From the NCBI GenBank assembly GCA_963778675.1, contig CAVZVI010000010.1:992001-1056000 (forward strand): DNA of 64,000 nt, given 5' to 3'. Below the pieces are notes generated by a model, which worked only from the letters and a program-made list of their open reading frames with translations, searched no databases and had not been told where the DNA came from. Below are positions 39,486 to 48,643 of this stretch, in pieces; position 1 is the first letter of the stretch; every line of letters starts with the position of its first letter. The stretch comes from CAWCDJ01 sp963778675 (GTDB taxonomy: Bacteria; Acidobacteriota; Terriglobia; Bryobacterales; Bryobacteraceae). The translations under genes and the position numbers were made by a program.

Positions 39486-42400
39486 CCCGCAGTTGGACCG
39501 CAACCGGCGCGCAGCCGGCCGTTCTTTCCGTCGCGAAAGCGCCGCGCGCGGGCGCAGGCATGCTGTGGCTGGCGGGCGCGTCGCTGCTGGTTGCCATCGC
39601 GCTGCTGATGGTGTACGCGGCGAAATCCCAGGCATTCGCGAGCTCGACCGGTACGGTCAATCTCAACGGCGTTTCGACGCCCGCCGAGTTGATGCCGCTG
39701 CTCGAGGCCTATCCCGCCGGGGCCGAACGCGAGCGCGTAGCGCAGGCGATCTTCGAGACCATCGAGAGGTCGCGCCCGCTCCGCAACATCGGGGCGCTCG
39801 CGCCGCTCCGCCGCACGGAGCATCTGCCGCTCGCCAAGCTGAAGCCCCTCATGGCCGTGCGCACGCCGCGCGAGTTTCGGGAGCAGTTTCTGCGCTCGGC
39901 CGCGCTCTACTTCGGCGGTTTCTACCTGGTGGCGCTGGTGTGGGCGTTTACCGGATTCCGCGGCGACCGCAAGCTCCTGCCGGCCCTGCACCTGCTCTCC
40001 GGCATCGGCTTGTGCCTGATGGTCAGCCTGCGCGACCCCTTGCGCGATACGCTCGAGTTCCACAAGTTCGCGCTCGGCGTGTTCCTCGGCTGCCTGCTGC
40101 TGGCTCTGCCGGCGCTGCGCTTCTTCGATTACCGCAGGCTTTCGGATTGGTGCTATACACCGCTGTTCGCCGCCCTCGGGCTGTTCGGATTGCTGGTGGC
40201 GTTCGGCCGGGGGCCGGCCGGCAACGACGCCAAGGTGAACCTCGGTCCGTTCCAGCCGGTGGAGCTGATCAAGATTCTGCTGGTGCTGTTCCTGGCGGGC
40301 TACTTCACGCGCAACTGGGACCGCTTGCGCGACCTGCGTGAGCGGCGCCTCTTCCCCCGCCTGTTCCGCCGGCTCGGGCTGGCCCGCGCCGAGCATGTCT
40401 TCCCGGTGCTGCTGGCCGTGGCCGCGTCGCTGGTCCTCTTCTTCGTGCTCAAGGACCTGGGCCCGGCGCTGGTGACGTTCTTCGTGTTTCTCGCCATGTT
40501 CGGCGCCGCCCGCGGACGGCCCGGGCTGGTGGCGGCGGGCCTCGTCCTGATGGTCGGCTCGGTCGCCGTCGGGTACCGCATGGGCCAGCCGCACACGGTC
40601 GTCGAGCGCATCCACATGTGGCTCTCGCCGTGGGATAACGACGTACACGGCGGCGACCAGCTGGCGCATGCGCTCTGGGGCTTCTCGACCGGCGGGCCGT
40701 TTGGTTCCGGCCCCGGCTGGGGCGACCCGGCGATGATCCCGGCGGGAAATACCGATCTCGTCCTCCCCGCTATCGGCGAAGAGTGGGGCTTCCTGGGAGT
40801 GGTCGGAGTCCTCGTGCTGTTCGGTTTCCTGGTGGCGCGTTCGTTGCGCGCGGCGGTGCGCGCGGGCACGCACTATGGCTTCTTCCTCGGGCTGGGCCTG
40901 GCCAGTCTCATCGCCTTCGAGATGCTGCTGATCAGCTCAGGGGTGCTGGGCTTGCTGCCGCTCTCGGGGGTGGTGTCTCCGTTCCTCAGCTCGGGCAACA
41001 CTGCGATGCTCGCCAATTTTGCGGTCTTCGCACTCGTGCTCTCCATCTCCGCCGACGACCGCGGCGAAGCCGAGAAACTGCCGCACGGCATCCGGCCGCT
41101 GAAGATCGTGCTGGCAGGCGCCACCGTGGTGCTGGTGGCGATGGCCGCGCGCTACCAGGTAATCGAGGATCGCCAGTACCTGGCGCGTGACGCGCACGCC
41201 TTCGAAGCCGATGGAGTCAAGCGGCCGCAGCACAACCCGCGGCTCAACTCGATCGCCGCCGAAATCCCCCGCGGCACGATCTATGACCGCAACGGCATCC
41301 CGCTGGCGACCAGCAGTTGGGCGGAACTCGAGCGCCACGGGAACGACTACCAGGCGCTCGGCATCTCGATCGATCAAGCCTGCTCGCGTTTTGACAGCCG
41401 GCACTACCCGTTTGGTTCGGCTACCGCGCTGGTGCTGGGAGACCTGCGGACCGGCGAGAATTTCCACGCGTCGAATGCGTCCCTGGTAGAGCACGATTCC
41501 AATCGAAAGCTCCAGGGGTACGAATACAGCGAACTGGCCGGGCTGGTGCGTTACCGCCATCAACCGGGCAACCCGGAGATCGCCCGCGTCCTGGCCCGCG
41601 ACCGGAATATCCGGACGACGCTCGATATCCGCCTGCAACTCCGCGCGCAGCAGATTTTGGACAGCCACTTGCGCGATCAGAAAGGTGCGGTGGTCGTGAT
41701 GGACGCCGCCACGGGCGATGTGCTTGCGATGGTCAGCGCGCCCGCGCCCGATCCTCCAGGCATACGCACTGCCGCTCCGCCGCCCGACGAACTGCTCGAC
41801 CGCGCCCGCTACGGGCAGTATCCGCCGGGCTCTACATTCAAGCTCGTGACCGCGATCGCCGCTTTGACCCGGGACCCCGGCCTGCGCCACCGCACGTTCC
41901 TCTGCCGCAGATTGGCGGATGGCCGCGCGGGCAACTGGATCCCTGGATGGAACCGCCCGATCAAAGACGACATCGGCGACCGCGCTCACGGAACCCTCGA
42001 TATGGAGCGTGCCATCACTGTCTCCTGCAACGCATACTTCGCCCAGTTGGGCGTGCATGACGTAGGGGCGCAGGCGCTGGCAGAGACGGCCGCGCGCATG
42101 GGTATCTCCACCGGCGACCTCGGGGAGCTTCGCAAGATGCTGCCCTTCGCGGCTTACGGCCAGGGGCCGGTGCTGATCTCGCCGTTCAAAATGGCGCGCG
42201 TGGCCGCCACCATTGCGTCTGGCGGCCTGATGCCGGAGGGCCGCTGGCAGACCGGCGACAGCAATCCCCGCAGCGAACCGCCGGTGCGCATCGTGCCTGA
42301 AGCGCAGGCGGAGTTCCTGGCCGCTGCCATGCGGCGGGTGGTGACCGAGGGAACCGGGCGGCGCGCCATGGCCGGATCGCCCGTCAGCTTCGCGGGCAAG

Positions 42401-42589
42401 ACCGGAACGGCCCAGATGGATGTGGGGATGCCGCACTCCTGGTTTACAGGGTTCGCGCCTTATGACGGCCCTCCGGGAAGGCGGCTGGCGTTTGCCGTGC
42501 TAGTGGAGCACGGCGGCTACGGAGCTCTGGCCGCAGCACCCATCGCGCGGGAAGTCATGGAATCGGCAAAACAGTTGGGGTTGCTATGA
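39476..42589 (+). CDS. SEDS glycosyltransferase-PBP transpeptidase fusion (RodA/FtsW + class B PBP)
   Basis: A 1037-residue protein joining two normally separate wall enzymes. An N-terminal membrane helix and a ~100-residue outside segment come first. Residues about 145-545 are a full SEDS domain: PVELIKILLVLFLAGYF, VLKDLGPALVTFFVF, GDQLAHALWGFSTGGPFG, NTDLVLPAIGEEWGFLG and GLLPLSGVVSPFLSSGNTAML. After a linker helix comes a class B PBP: PRGTIYDRNGIPLA, then the transpeptidase with SxxK at 786-789 (STFK), SxN at 850-852 (SCN) and KTG at 975-977. So polymerase and crosslinker are one chain. GGAGG lies 8 nt before the GTG. Adjacent kinase, phosphatase and FHA genes suggest phospho-control. Confidence 0.92.
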   Translation: MAVTRSWTATGAQPAVLSVAKAPRAGAGMLWLAGASLLVAIALLMVYAAKSQAFASSTGTVNLNGVSTPAELMPLLEAYPAGAERERVAQAIFETIERSRPLRNIGALAPLRRTEHLPLAKLKPLMAVRTPREFREQFLRSAALYFGGFYLVALVWAFTGFRGDRKLLPALHLLSGIGLCLMVSLRDPLRDTLEFHKFALGVFLGCLLLALPALRFFDYRRLSDWCYTPLFAALGLFGLLVAFGRGPAGNDAKVNLGPFQPVELIKILLVLFLAGYFTRNWDRLRDLRERRLFPRLFRRLGLARAEHVFPVLLAVAASLVLFFVLKDLGPALVTFFVFLAMFGAARGRPGLVAAGLVLMVGSVAVGYRMGQPHTVVERIHMWLSPWDNDVHGGDQLAHALWGFSTGGPFGSGPGWGDPAMIPAGNTDLVLPAIGEEWGFLGVVGVLVLFGFLVARSLRAAVRAGTHYGFFLGLGLASLIAFEMLLISSGVLGLLPLSGVVSPFLSSGNTAMLANFAVFALVLSISADDRGEAEKLPHGIRPLKIVLAGATVVLVAMAARYQVIEDRQYLARDAHAFEADGVKRPQHNPRLNSIAAEIPRGTIYDRNGIPLATSSWAELERHGNDYQALGISIDQACSRFDSRHYPFGSATALVLGDLRTGENFHASNASLVEHDSNRKLQGYEYSELAGLVRYRHQPGNPEIARVLARDRNIRTTLDIRLQLRAQQILDSHLRDQKGAVVVMDAATGDVLAMVSAPAPDPPGIRTAAPPPDELLDRARYGQYPPGSTFKLVTAIAALTRDPGLRHRTFLCRRLADGRAGNWIPGWNRPIKDDIGDRAHGTLDMERAITVSCNAYFAQLGVHDVGAQALAETAARMGISTGDLGELRKMLPFAAYGQGPVLISPFKMARVAATIASGGLMPEGRWQTGDSNPRSEPPVRIVPEAQAEFLAAAMRRVVTEGTGRRAMAGSPVSFAGKTGTAQMDVGMPHSWFTGFAPYDGPPGRRLAFAVLVEHGGYGALAAAPIAREVMESAKQLGLL

Positions 42590-43383
42590 ATATCAGCGAG
42601 TTTTTGGAAAGGTTCGGACGGACGCTGCTCGAAGCGCCGCTGGCGACGGGCGCAAAGCCGGAGGTGCCGCCGGAACTGGCGGAGATCCGGTTGGCCGTGC
42701 TCGACCAGATCCGCGACAAGAGCTACCGCTCCGGCGGCAAGAAGGTGTTTCCCTATGACTTGCTGCGCGTGAACATGCGCGGCGTGGAAGAGAGCAGCGT
42801 CGGCCTGTTCGCCGGCCGGTTCTTCCGCCAGTACCTGGAGCAGGAGGTGCGCACTTCGCTGCGCGACGCCGGCTGCCGCTTTTCCGAAAACCTGCGGGTG
42901 GAGGTGCACGCCGTTGGCGGGCTTCCGCAGCGCGGCGAAGAGTGGCTGGTGGTGGAAGCCGCCTCCCAGGACGCTGCGCCTGCCACGGACAAACCTGCTG
43001 CCTGCCTGGTGGTACGCGAAGGCAAAGCCGCCATGTCCGAGTTCCCCCTGGGGAAGGCCCGCACGAATATCGGCCGCGTGGTCGATGTGTATCGCGCCGG
43101 CGGCCTCTTCCGCCGGAATGACGTGGTCTTCGACGAGGAGACCGTCTCCCGCGAGCACGCCCACATCCAATACGACCGCGCGACCGGCGAGTATCGCCTC
43201 TTCAACGACCGCTGGTACCAGCGCGGCCCGCGGCCCGGCGAGTGCGGCATCTGGATCGTGCGCGACGGCATGAGCCAGGAGGTGCACCGCGACAGCCGCG
43301 GCGCCCGGCTCGAGCCAGGCGACGAGATTCACTTCGGCCAGGCAGTCGTCGTCTTCGAAGTCGCAGCCGCGACGCGACCGTAG
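42586..43383 (+). CDS. FHA-domain protein, second in the cluster
   Basis: A 265-residue protein coupled by ATGA overlap to the SEDS-PBP gene. Residues 5-125 look like the FhaA-type N-terminal domain (SEFLERFGRTLLEAP, FRQYLEQEVRTSLRDAGCRF). The FHA domain covers about 140-260: NIGRVVDVY, VSREHAHIQYDRATGEYRLFNDR, and a loop with RPGECGIWIVRDG. The usual NGT is absent and the loop carries a longer insert, so its phosphothreonine binding may differ from the first FHA protein. Likely links the kinase to the wall synthase. Confidence 0.82.
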   Translation: MNISEFLERFGRTLLEAPLATGAKPEVPPELAEIRLAVLDQIRDKSYRSGGKKVFPYDLLRVNMRGVEESSVGLFAGRFFRQYLEQEVRTSLRDAGCRFSENLRVEVHAVGGLPQRGEEWLVVEAASQDAAPATDKPAACLVVREGKAAMSEFPLGKARTNIGRVVDVYRAGGLFRRNDVVFDEETVSREHAHIQYDRATGEYRLFNDRWYQRGPRPGECGIWIVRDGMSQEVHRDSRGARLEPGDEIHFGQAVVVFEVAAATRP

Positions 43384-43409
43384 CCGCGCGAGGTGAGAAA
43401 ATCACCTTG

Positions 43410-45095
43410 ATGAACCGCAGATCCTTCCTCGGCGCCGCCGCCGCGCCCCTCGCGTTCGCACAGACGCCATCCTCCACGCCTCGCATCCCTCATGTGGATG
43501 TCCTGCGCCGTCCCGATGTCGTAAGCCTGCACTCGTCAGCCGGCCGCAAGACGCTCACGCGCTCCGGCGCGCGCTGGGAAGGTTCCGGCGTCGAGGTGAC
43601 CGCCGAACCGCGCCGCGCCGGCCGGCTCTGGGAAGTGCCCGTCACCGTCTCGGCGCCCGGTGCTGAGGTGGAGCACGTCTGCCTGCGCTGGCGCGGAACC
43701 ATGTCCGAACGGTTCCGGTACCTGGGCGATCACTGGGAGCGCAGCTACGGCGATCTCGAATGGCGCGCCGGCGTCCCCCAGCGCCCCATGCCCTGGTACT
43801 TCGGTATCTCCGCCCCCGGCGCCGCGCACGCCTACGGTGTGAAGACGGGCGCGGCTGCCGTCTGTTTCTGGCAGGCCGACCCCGCCGGCATTTCGCTCTG
43901 GCTCGATCTCCGCAACGGCGGCTCCGGTACGCGCCTCGGCGGCCGCAGCCTCGAAGCCGCCGTGGTCCGCGCCACCCAGCCGCAATCCGGCCGCACGCCC
44001 TTCCAGACCATGCGCGAGCTCTGCCGCATGCTCTGCGAAAAGCCGCGCCTGGCCGCCGCCCCCATCTATGGCGGCAATAACTGGTATTACACCTATGGCC
44101 GCAACTTCGGCCCAGCCGACGTGCTCCGCGATTCCGAGGTGCTGGCCGAGGCGGCGCCCCCGAGCGAATCCAACCGCCCCTTCATGGTGATCGACATGGG
44201 CTGGAACCCCAATGCCGACGGGGCCGGCCCCGATTCGCGCGGCAACAGCCGGTTTCCCGACATGCCCGGCCTGGCCGCCGAGATGCGCAAACGCGGCGCG
44301 CGTCCCGGAATCTGGATCCGCCCCCTGCTCACCGTGGAGGACGTAGCGCCCGGCTGGCGCCTGCGTCCCGGCGGCAACCGACGCATCCCGATGACGGTCC
44401 TCGATCCGAGCGTACCTGAGGTACTCGAGCACATCCGCCAATCCGTGCATGGCATCCGCGAGTGGGGCTACGAGCTGATCAAGCACGATTTTTCGACGTT
44501 CGATATCTACAACCGCTGGGGCTTTCAGATGGGCGTGCAACTCACCGACCGCGGCTGGCACTTCGCCGACCGCAGCCGCACGACCGCCGAGATCATCGGA
44601 CAGTTCTACCGCACGCTGCGGGAAGCCGCCGGCGAAGGGCTGCTGCTCGGCTGCAACACCATGGGCCATCTGGGCGCGGGACTCTTCGAAGCCCAGCGCA
44701 CCGGCGACGACACCAGCGGCCGCGAATGGGAGCGGACCCGTAAGATGGGGATCAATACTCTCGGATTCCGACTCCCTCAGCACAACACCTTCTTCGCCGC
44801 CGACCCGGACTGTGTTGCCATCACCCCCGCCGTCCCCTGGGACGTCACCAGCCGCTGGCTCGACCTCGTTGCCCGCAGCGGTACCGCGCTCTTCGCATCG
44901 GTCGACCCCGCCGCGTTTGGAGCCGAACAGAAGGCCGCGCTGAAAGCGGCATTCGCCCTGGCCTCGCGCCCTCAGCCCGAAGCCGAGCCGCTCGACTGGT
45001 TCGAGACAACCGCCCCGATGCGCTGGCGCTTCGGCAAAGAAGAAAAATCCTACCAGTGGTACGGCGACGAAGGCGCGTCGCCTTTCGCAGGCTGA
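43410..45095 (+). CDS. GH36-like glycoside hydrolase (alpha-galactosidase type), Tat-exported
   Basis: A 561-residue protein with a Tat-like signal (MNRRSFLGAAAAPLAFAQ). After a beta-sandwich region to about residue 200 comes a barrel with WIRPLL, LIKHDFSTFD carrying the probable nucleophile Asp of the K-x-D motif, GCNTMGHLGAGLFEAQRTGDDTSG with the probable acid/base Asp, and a C-terminal sandwich. These match clan GH-D (GH27/GH36). The substrate could be an alpha-galactoside or a related sugar. No Shine-Dalgarno is seen; GAAAAT lies seven bases before the ATG. The stop overlaps the next ATG by one base. Confidence 0.75.
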   Translation: MNRRSFLGAAAAPLAFAQTPSSTPRIPHVDVLRRPDVVSLHSSAGRKTLTRSGARWEGSGVEVTAEPRRAGRLWEVPVTVSAPGAEVEHVCLRWRGTMSERFRYLGDHWERSYGDLEWRAGVPQRPMPWYFGISAPGAAHAYGVKTGAAAVCFWQADPAGISLWLDLRNGGSGTRLGGRSLEAAVVRATQPQSGRTPFQTMRELCRMLCEKPRLAAAPIYGGNNWYYTYGRNFGPADVLRDSEVLAEAAPPSESNRPFMVIDMGWNPNADGAGPDSRGNSRFPDMPGLAAEMRKRGARPGIWIRPLLTVEDVAPGWRLRPGGNRRIPMTVLDPSVPEVLEHIRQSVHGIREWGYELIKHDFSTFDIYNRWGFQMGVQLTDRGWHFADRSRTTAEIIGQFYRTLREAAGEGLLLGCNTMGHLGAGLFEAQRTGDDTSGREWERTRKMGINTLGFRLPQHNTFFAADPDCVAITPAVPWDVTSRWLDLVARSGTALFASVDPAAFGAEQKAALKAAFALASRPQPEAEPLDWFETTAPMRWRFGKEEKSYQWYGDEGASPFAG

Positions 45096-45742
45096 TGAGA
45101 GCCAAGAATAGTGAACCGCGGCGCGCTCTGCCGGATCTTGTGGAGAATCCGGAGGACCTGGAGACTGCCGCGATTGTAGATGGGAAGCCGTTGGAGGATG
45201 TACGCGTGGCCGGCGGCGATTTCTCGGCGGCGGAACTCCAGCAGTTGTGGGCGCGGCGGTCTGTGATCGAAGGGGTATCGTTTGCGGGAGCGCACCTGCG
45301 GTCGGTTCGCCTGCGGGATGTGCGGCTCGTTCGATGCGATCTCTCGAACGCCGTGGTGCGCGGGCTGGAGGCCGGTCGCGTGGAGTTTGTCGATTGCCGG
45401 ATGCTCGGCATGAAGGCGATCGAATGCCGCATGGAAGACGTGCTGCTCGAGCGATGCGATTCCCGGTACGCCCAGTTCAACGATGGCGCTGTGCGATGCT
45501 CGGAATTTATCGATACGCAGTTACAGGAAGCTGATTTTCGCGGCGCAAACCTCGAGCGGACGCGTTGGACGAATTCGAGTTTATCCGGGGCCGATCTTAC
45601 CGGCGCGAACCTGATGGGCGCCGATTTGCGCGGCGCCGACATCGACGCGATGATCGTCGGCGCACCGGATGTGAAGGGCGCAACGGTCAGTCCGAGCCAG
45701 GCCATGGAACTCGCGCGATTGCTCGGCCTGCTGATCCGCTGA
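45095..45742 (+). CDS. Pentapeptide-repeat protein
   Basis: A 215-residue protein whose residues 55-205 are a run of A(D/N)LxX-like repeats, for example VSFAGAHLRSV, CDLSNAVVRGL, ADFRGANLERT, ADLTGANLMGADLRGAD. This predicts a right-handed quadrilateral beta-helix. Several repeats have Cys or Arg in place of the usual residues (CRMEDVLLERCD). It starts with an ATG sharing one base with the hydrolase stop, so they are co-translated. Some family members mimic DNA and bind gyrase; nothing here shows that. Function unknown. Confidence 0.85.
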   Translation: MRAKNSEPRRALPDLVENPEDLETAAIVDGKPLEDVRVAGGDFSAAELQQLWARRSVIEGVSFAGAHLRSVRLRDVRLVRCDLSNAVVRGLEAGRVEFVDCRMLGMKAIECRMEDVLLERCDSRYAQFNDGAVRCSEFIDTQLQEADFRGANLERTRWTNSSLSGADLTGANLMGADLRGADIDAMIVGAPDVKGATVSPSQAMELARLLGLLIR

Positions 45743-45781
45743 CGCCGGCCGTTCGGGTCGCTGGCGCCGTATCCTGGCGGC

Positions 45782-46801
45782 TCAGGCAGTTCCACGCTCC
45801 ACGAACAACTGCACCACTGCATTCTTGCGGCAATTGACCGCCCGTTGTAGCGGTGTATCCCCTTTGCTATCCCGCGCATCCATTGCAGCCCCGCAATCCA
45901 GCAACGTCTGCGCGATCTGCACGTGGCCTCGCCGTGCTGCCATATGCAAGGCAGTCGCCCGCGTGACACCGCCGGATGCGTTCACATCGGCGCCCGCTCG
46001 CACCAGAGCCCGCACCACCTCCGGGCCCGTTTCCGACCCGCATTCATTCGCCACGCGGTAAAGCGGCGTGTGGCCCATGCCGTCCTGCATGTTGGGGTCC
46101 GTACCGTGGCGGAGGAGCGATGCCGCCACTTCCACGCATCCTGCTCCCGCTGCGTAGTGGAGGAGCGTGCGTCCGCCAAAGCGCCGCGTTCCCAGTGTTC
46201 GATCACTTTCCACCGCATCCACTGCGAAACGGATCAACTCCGGGCGTCGTGATCGCACCATTCGCGCCAGCAGCCCCACGAATACGGACGGCCGAAACAC
46301 AAACCGTCTTGCGAGATTCATCGCTTCGTGGTCGAGGCCGGCCGCAATCGCAGCGACGGTGTCATCCAAGGCGCGCTGTTCGGCCCACCGCGCGGCTAAT
46401 TCCTCGTCCGCCGGCCCGGCGGCCTCCTTTCCAATGACATAAGCGGAACTCTGCAGGAAGAACTGCCGGAGCGCCTTTCGGTTCCTCTCATCGAGCGGGG
46501 ATGCCTCGATCGTTGCCCCCATATGTTTCAACCAGGCGCTTCGCTCAGTGGGGCCTATTCGGAAGCGTGCGTGCGATTCTCGCAAGCTCAGCCACCACCG
46601 GTACTGGGCTTGATCCTCGTCACCACCGAGGAATTGAATGAGAAAGGCGGCGAACTCTTCGGTGGCGCATCTGAGGCTCTTGCCTGGAAACAAGCGGCGA
46701 AGCACCGGGTCTTTGCCGACACGCGCGTAGAACTCGCCCGATAACCGTTTGCATCCTGTCTCGCCACCAAGTGCTTCCAGCAGTGTCGCACGCCGGCTCA
46801 T
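45782..46801 (-). CDS. Truncated haemoglobin fused to ankyrin repeats
   Basis: A 339-residue two-part protein. Residues 5-125 fit a truncated globin: LEALGGETGCKRLSGEFYARV with Phe24-Tyr25 at the distal B-helix positions, proximal His77 in LRESHARFRIG, and Trp89 in SAWLKHMG. A helical linker follows. Residues about 205-335 contain about four ankyrin repeats (GGRTLLHYAAGAGCVEVAASLLRHGTD, GHTPLYRVANE, TALHMAARRGHVQIAQTLLDCGA, GDTPLQRAV). This implies a heme protein that senses or carries O2 or NO and binds a partner protein through ankyrins. TACAAT sits six bases before the ATG. Not seen in an operon. Confidence 0.82.
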   Translation of the reverse strand: MSRRATLLEALGGETGCKRLSGEFYARVGKDPVLRRLFPGKSLRCATEEFAAFLIQFLGGDEDQAQYRWWLSLRESHARFRIGPTERSAWLKHMGATIEASPLDERNRKALRQFFLQSSAYVIGKEAAGPADEELAARWAEQRALDDTVAAIAAGLDHEAMNLARRFVFRPSVFVGLLARMVRSRRPELIRFAVDAVESDRTLGTRRFGGRTLLHYAAGAGCVEVAASLLRHGTDPNMQDGMGHTPLYRVANECGSETGPEVVRALVRAGADVNASGGVTRATALHMAARRGHVQIAQTLLDCGAAMDARDSKGDTPLQRAVNCRKNAVVQLFVERGTA

Positions 46802-46807
46802 GAACCG

Positions 46808-46813
46808 ATTGTA
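46808..46813 (-). promoter_or_regulatory. -10 hexamer of the globin-ankyrin gene
   Basis: TACAAT on the minus strand exactly six bases before the ATG at 46801; no ribosome site. The rest of the gap 46802-46921 shows nothing recognisable. Confidence 0.5.
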
Positions 46814-46921
46814 CAGTCACGGCTTACTAACCGTTTCTGGCGTTTGGCCTCGCTCCCGAGCCGCGGTCGGCACGAGGCGGGAGGTATCTCAGGCTGGAAC
46901 TATCGCCAATCAACGATGAGT

Positions 46922-47746
46922 TCACAGCCCCATCAGCTTGTTCAGTTCCTGGGTTGTGACGCACCGTTCAAGGAAGGCGAACTGCCCGCTGTCCTTGAGT
47001 TCCCGTGCAGCGTCGAGGAAGCCGGACATCGCCGCTCGATAGAGCGACGTCGCAACGCTGATGCGCCTGACCCCGGCGGCGGCGAGTTCACTTAAAGAGA
47101 ATGATCGGCCCTTGATTCCCGCCATGAAGTTGAACGGCTTCGACAGGGCGGCAACCACTGCGCTCACGGCCGCGAGGTCCGGAAGGCCGGGGGCGAAAAG
47201 CACATCGGCGCCGGCTTTTTCGTAGGCTTTGAGGCGGCTTATCGTGTCGTCCAGACTCGGATCGGGGTGCACGAAATTGTGCGCTCGCGCGGTCAGTATA
47301 AAAGGGAACGGGAGCGCATGCGCCACTTGCGCAGCGGCGCTGATCCTTTCGACAGCCAGGCCGACATCGTAAAGGGGGCTGTCTTGGTTTCCAGTAGAAT
47401 CCTCGATCGTGCACCCAACCAGTCCCACGTCCGCCGCCCTCCGGACCGTTTCGGCCACGACTTCCGGCGCGTCGCCAAACCCTTGTTCCAGATCCGCAGA
47501 GACGGGCAAATCCGTCGCATCGACAATCAAGCGGGCGTGCCCCAGCGCCTCCTCTCTCGTGAGCCCGTGATCTCTTCGACCGAGAGCGGCGGCGGAGGCA
47601 GCGCTCGATGTAGCCAGGGCCTGGAAGCCGAGACCGGCAAGAATGCGGGCGGAGCCCACATCCCACGGATTCGGGATTACGAACACCCCAGGACCGTCGT
47701 GAAGCGCGCGGAACCGAACTCCCTTCTCACTCTGGGTGACAGTCAT
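46922..47746 (-). CDS. Isocitrate lyase/PEP mutase superfamily protein
   Basis: A 274-residue barrel protein of the PEP mutase-like group (2-methylisocitrate lyase, oxaloacetate decarboxylase, carboxyphosphonoenolpyruvate mutase relatives). VIPNPWDVGSARIL is the start motif; ATSSAASAAALGRRD, PVSADLEQGFGDAPE, GLVGCTIEDSTG with the metal-binding Glu-Asp, ILTARAHNF and DVLFAPGLPD follow. The ATG at 47746 starts 15 residues before the barrel. Which substrate it uses cannot be told; it lacks the isocitrate lyase KKCGH signature. Confidence 0.85.
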   Translation of the reverse strand: MTVTQSEKGVRFRALHDGPGVFVIPNPWDVGSARILAGLGFQALATSSAASAAALGRRDHGLTREEALGHARLIVDATDLPVSADLEQGFGDAPEVVAETVRRAADVGLVGCTIEDSTGNQDSPLYDVGLAVERISAAAQVAHALPFPFILTARAHNFVHPDPSLDDTISRLKAYEKAGADVLFAPGLPDLAAVSAVVAALSKPFNFMAGIKGRSFSLSELAAAGVRRISVATSLYRAAMSGFLDAARELKDSGQFAFLERCVTTQELNKLMGL

Positions 47747-47835
47747 GCAGGTTATTCTCGCGATCCAATGCCCTGATTCTACTCCTTCGGCAAGGACGGC
47801 ATGGATGCTCTCCTCCGCGCCACACCTTGTGGCAC

Positions 47836-47841
47836 TATAGA
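47836..47841 (+). promoter_or_regulatory. -10 hexamer before the 47847 gene
   Basis: TATAGA five bases before the ATG, no ribosome site; consistent with a leaderless message. Confidence 0.35.
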
Positions 47842-47846
47842 GATCT

Positions 47847-48125
47847 ATGCTGTTTGAGGCCGACAAGGTGATGTTCGAGATCTACCGGGAAACCGAGTAT
47901 ACCGGCAAGTATCGAGTGGTGTATTTCACCGAATTGCAGGACCACAATAAGGAAACCGAAATCAATCACGCCATGGCCGGCGAGCACTTCTTCGACGGGT
48001 TCATCAAGAATTTCCGTAAGGACGAAGCCAAAGAAATCATCAGCTCCCTGCTCGCACGCATGAACAACGGCGAGCGCCTGGACCCTCAGGAAGTCGAGCA
48101 CGCGCTCGGCGAACACCTGGCCTGA
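47847..48125 (+). CDS. Small hypothetical protein
   Basis: A 92-residue soluble protein, no signal or membrane segment. The N-terminal half looks like beta strands (VMFEIYRETEYTGKYRVVYFTEL); the C-terminal half is helical (DEAKEIISSLLARMNNGERLDPQEVEHALGEHL). Charged and well ordered in appearance, with codon use like its neighbours. It is followed five bases later by another unknown gene, so the two are probably co-transcribed. I do not recognise a family. Confidence 0.72.
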   Translation: MLFEADKVMFEIYRETEYTGKYRVVYFTELQDHNKETEINHAMAGEHFFDGFIKNFRKDEAKEIISSLLARMNNGERLDPQEVEHALGEHLA

Positions 48126-48130
48126 CCGCC

Positions 48131-48640
48131 TTGCGCATCACACGCTTTCCGAGCATTTCCGATCAGCAGTTCCTGGGGTGCGCCGCCGCCTTCGTCGATT
48201 CCCTCTCGGGCGAGCTGAATGCCGCCGGTCTTGCCCTGCGGCGGCTCGAAGGCCGCGGCAAGGGGTCCGCGTTCGCCTACGAAATGACCCTGGACACGCA
48301 CCGCTACGGCGCCCTGATCGTGCTCGACCGGTGGTCCTCGCTGGTGGGGGCATTCGGACCACACCTGGAACTGGGGGAGCGCCGCGCCATGATCGACCAG
48401 GCTCCCGCCCGCGTCGCGGCGGCCGAAAAGGTCCTGGGCCATGCCAACCAGCTGATCGACGGCTCGGACGCCTATTCAACGGAACTGGTGGAAGCCTGCA
48501 TTCTGGCGTACCGCGCGGTCGACCAGACGTTTGGGGAAGAGCGGGCCGCGGCCGAGCGCTCGGCCGCCCTCGGCCCGATGCTGCCGGAGGAATACAAAGA
48601 GGCGCGGCGCATCTTCCTCGAAGACCTCGCCGCGCGCTGA
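48131..48640 (+). CDS. Hypothetical protein
   Basis: A 169-residue cytoplasmic protein with a TTG start five bases after the preceding stop; no strong ribosome site, so translation may be coupled. It is alpha/beta in the first half (AAGLALRRLEGRGKGSAFAYEMTLDTHRYGALIVLDRWSSLVGAFG) and helical with many Ala and Glu in the second. No catalytic motif is recognised. Convergent with the DsbA-like gene, three bases away. Confidence 0.65.
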   Translation: MRITRFPSISDQQFLGCAAAFVDSLSGELNAAGLALRRLEGRGKGSAFAYEMTLDTHRYGALIVLDRWSSLVGAFGPHLELGERRAMIDQAPARVAAAEKVLGHANQLIDGSDAYSTELVEACILAYRAVDQTFGEERAAAERSAALGPMLPEEYKEARRIFLEDLAAR

Positions 48641-48643
48641 ACG

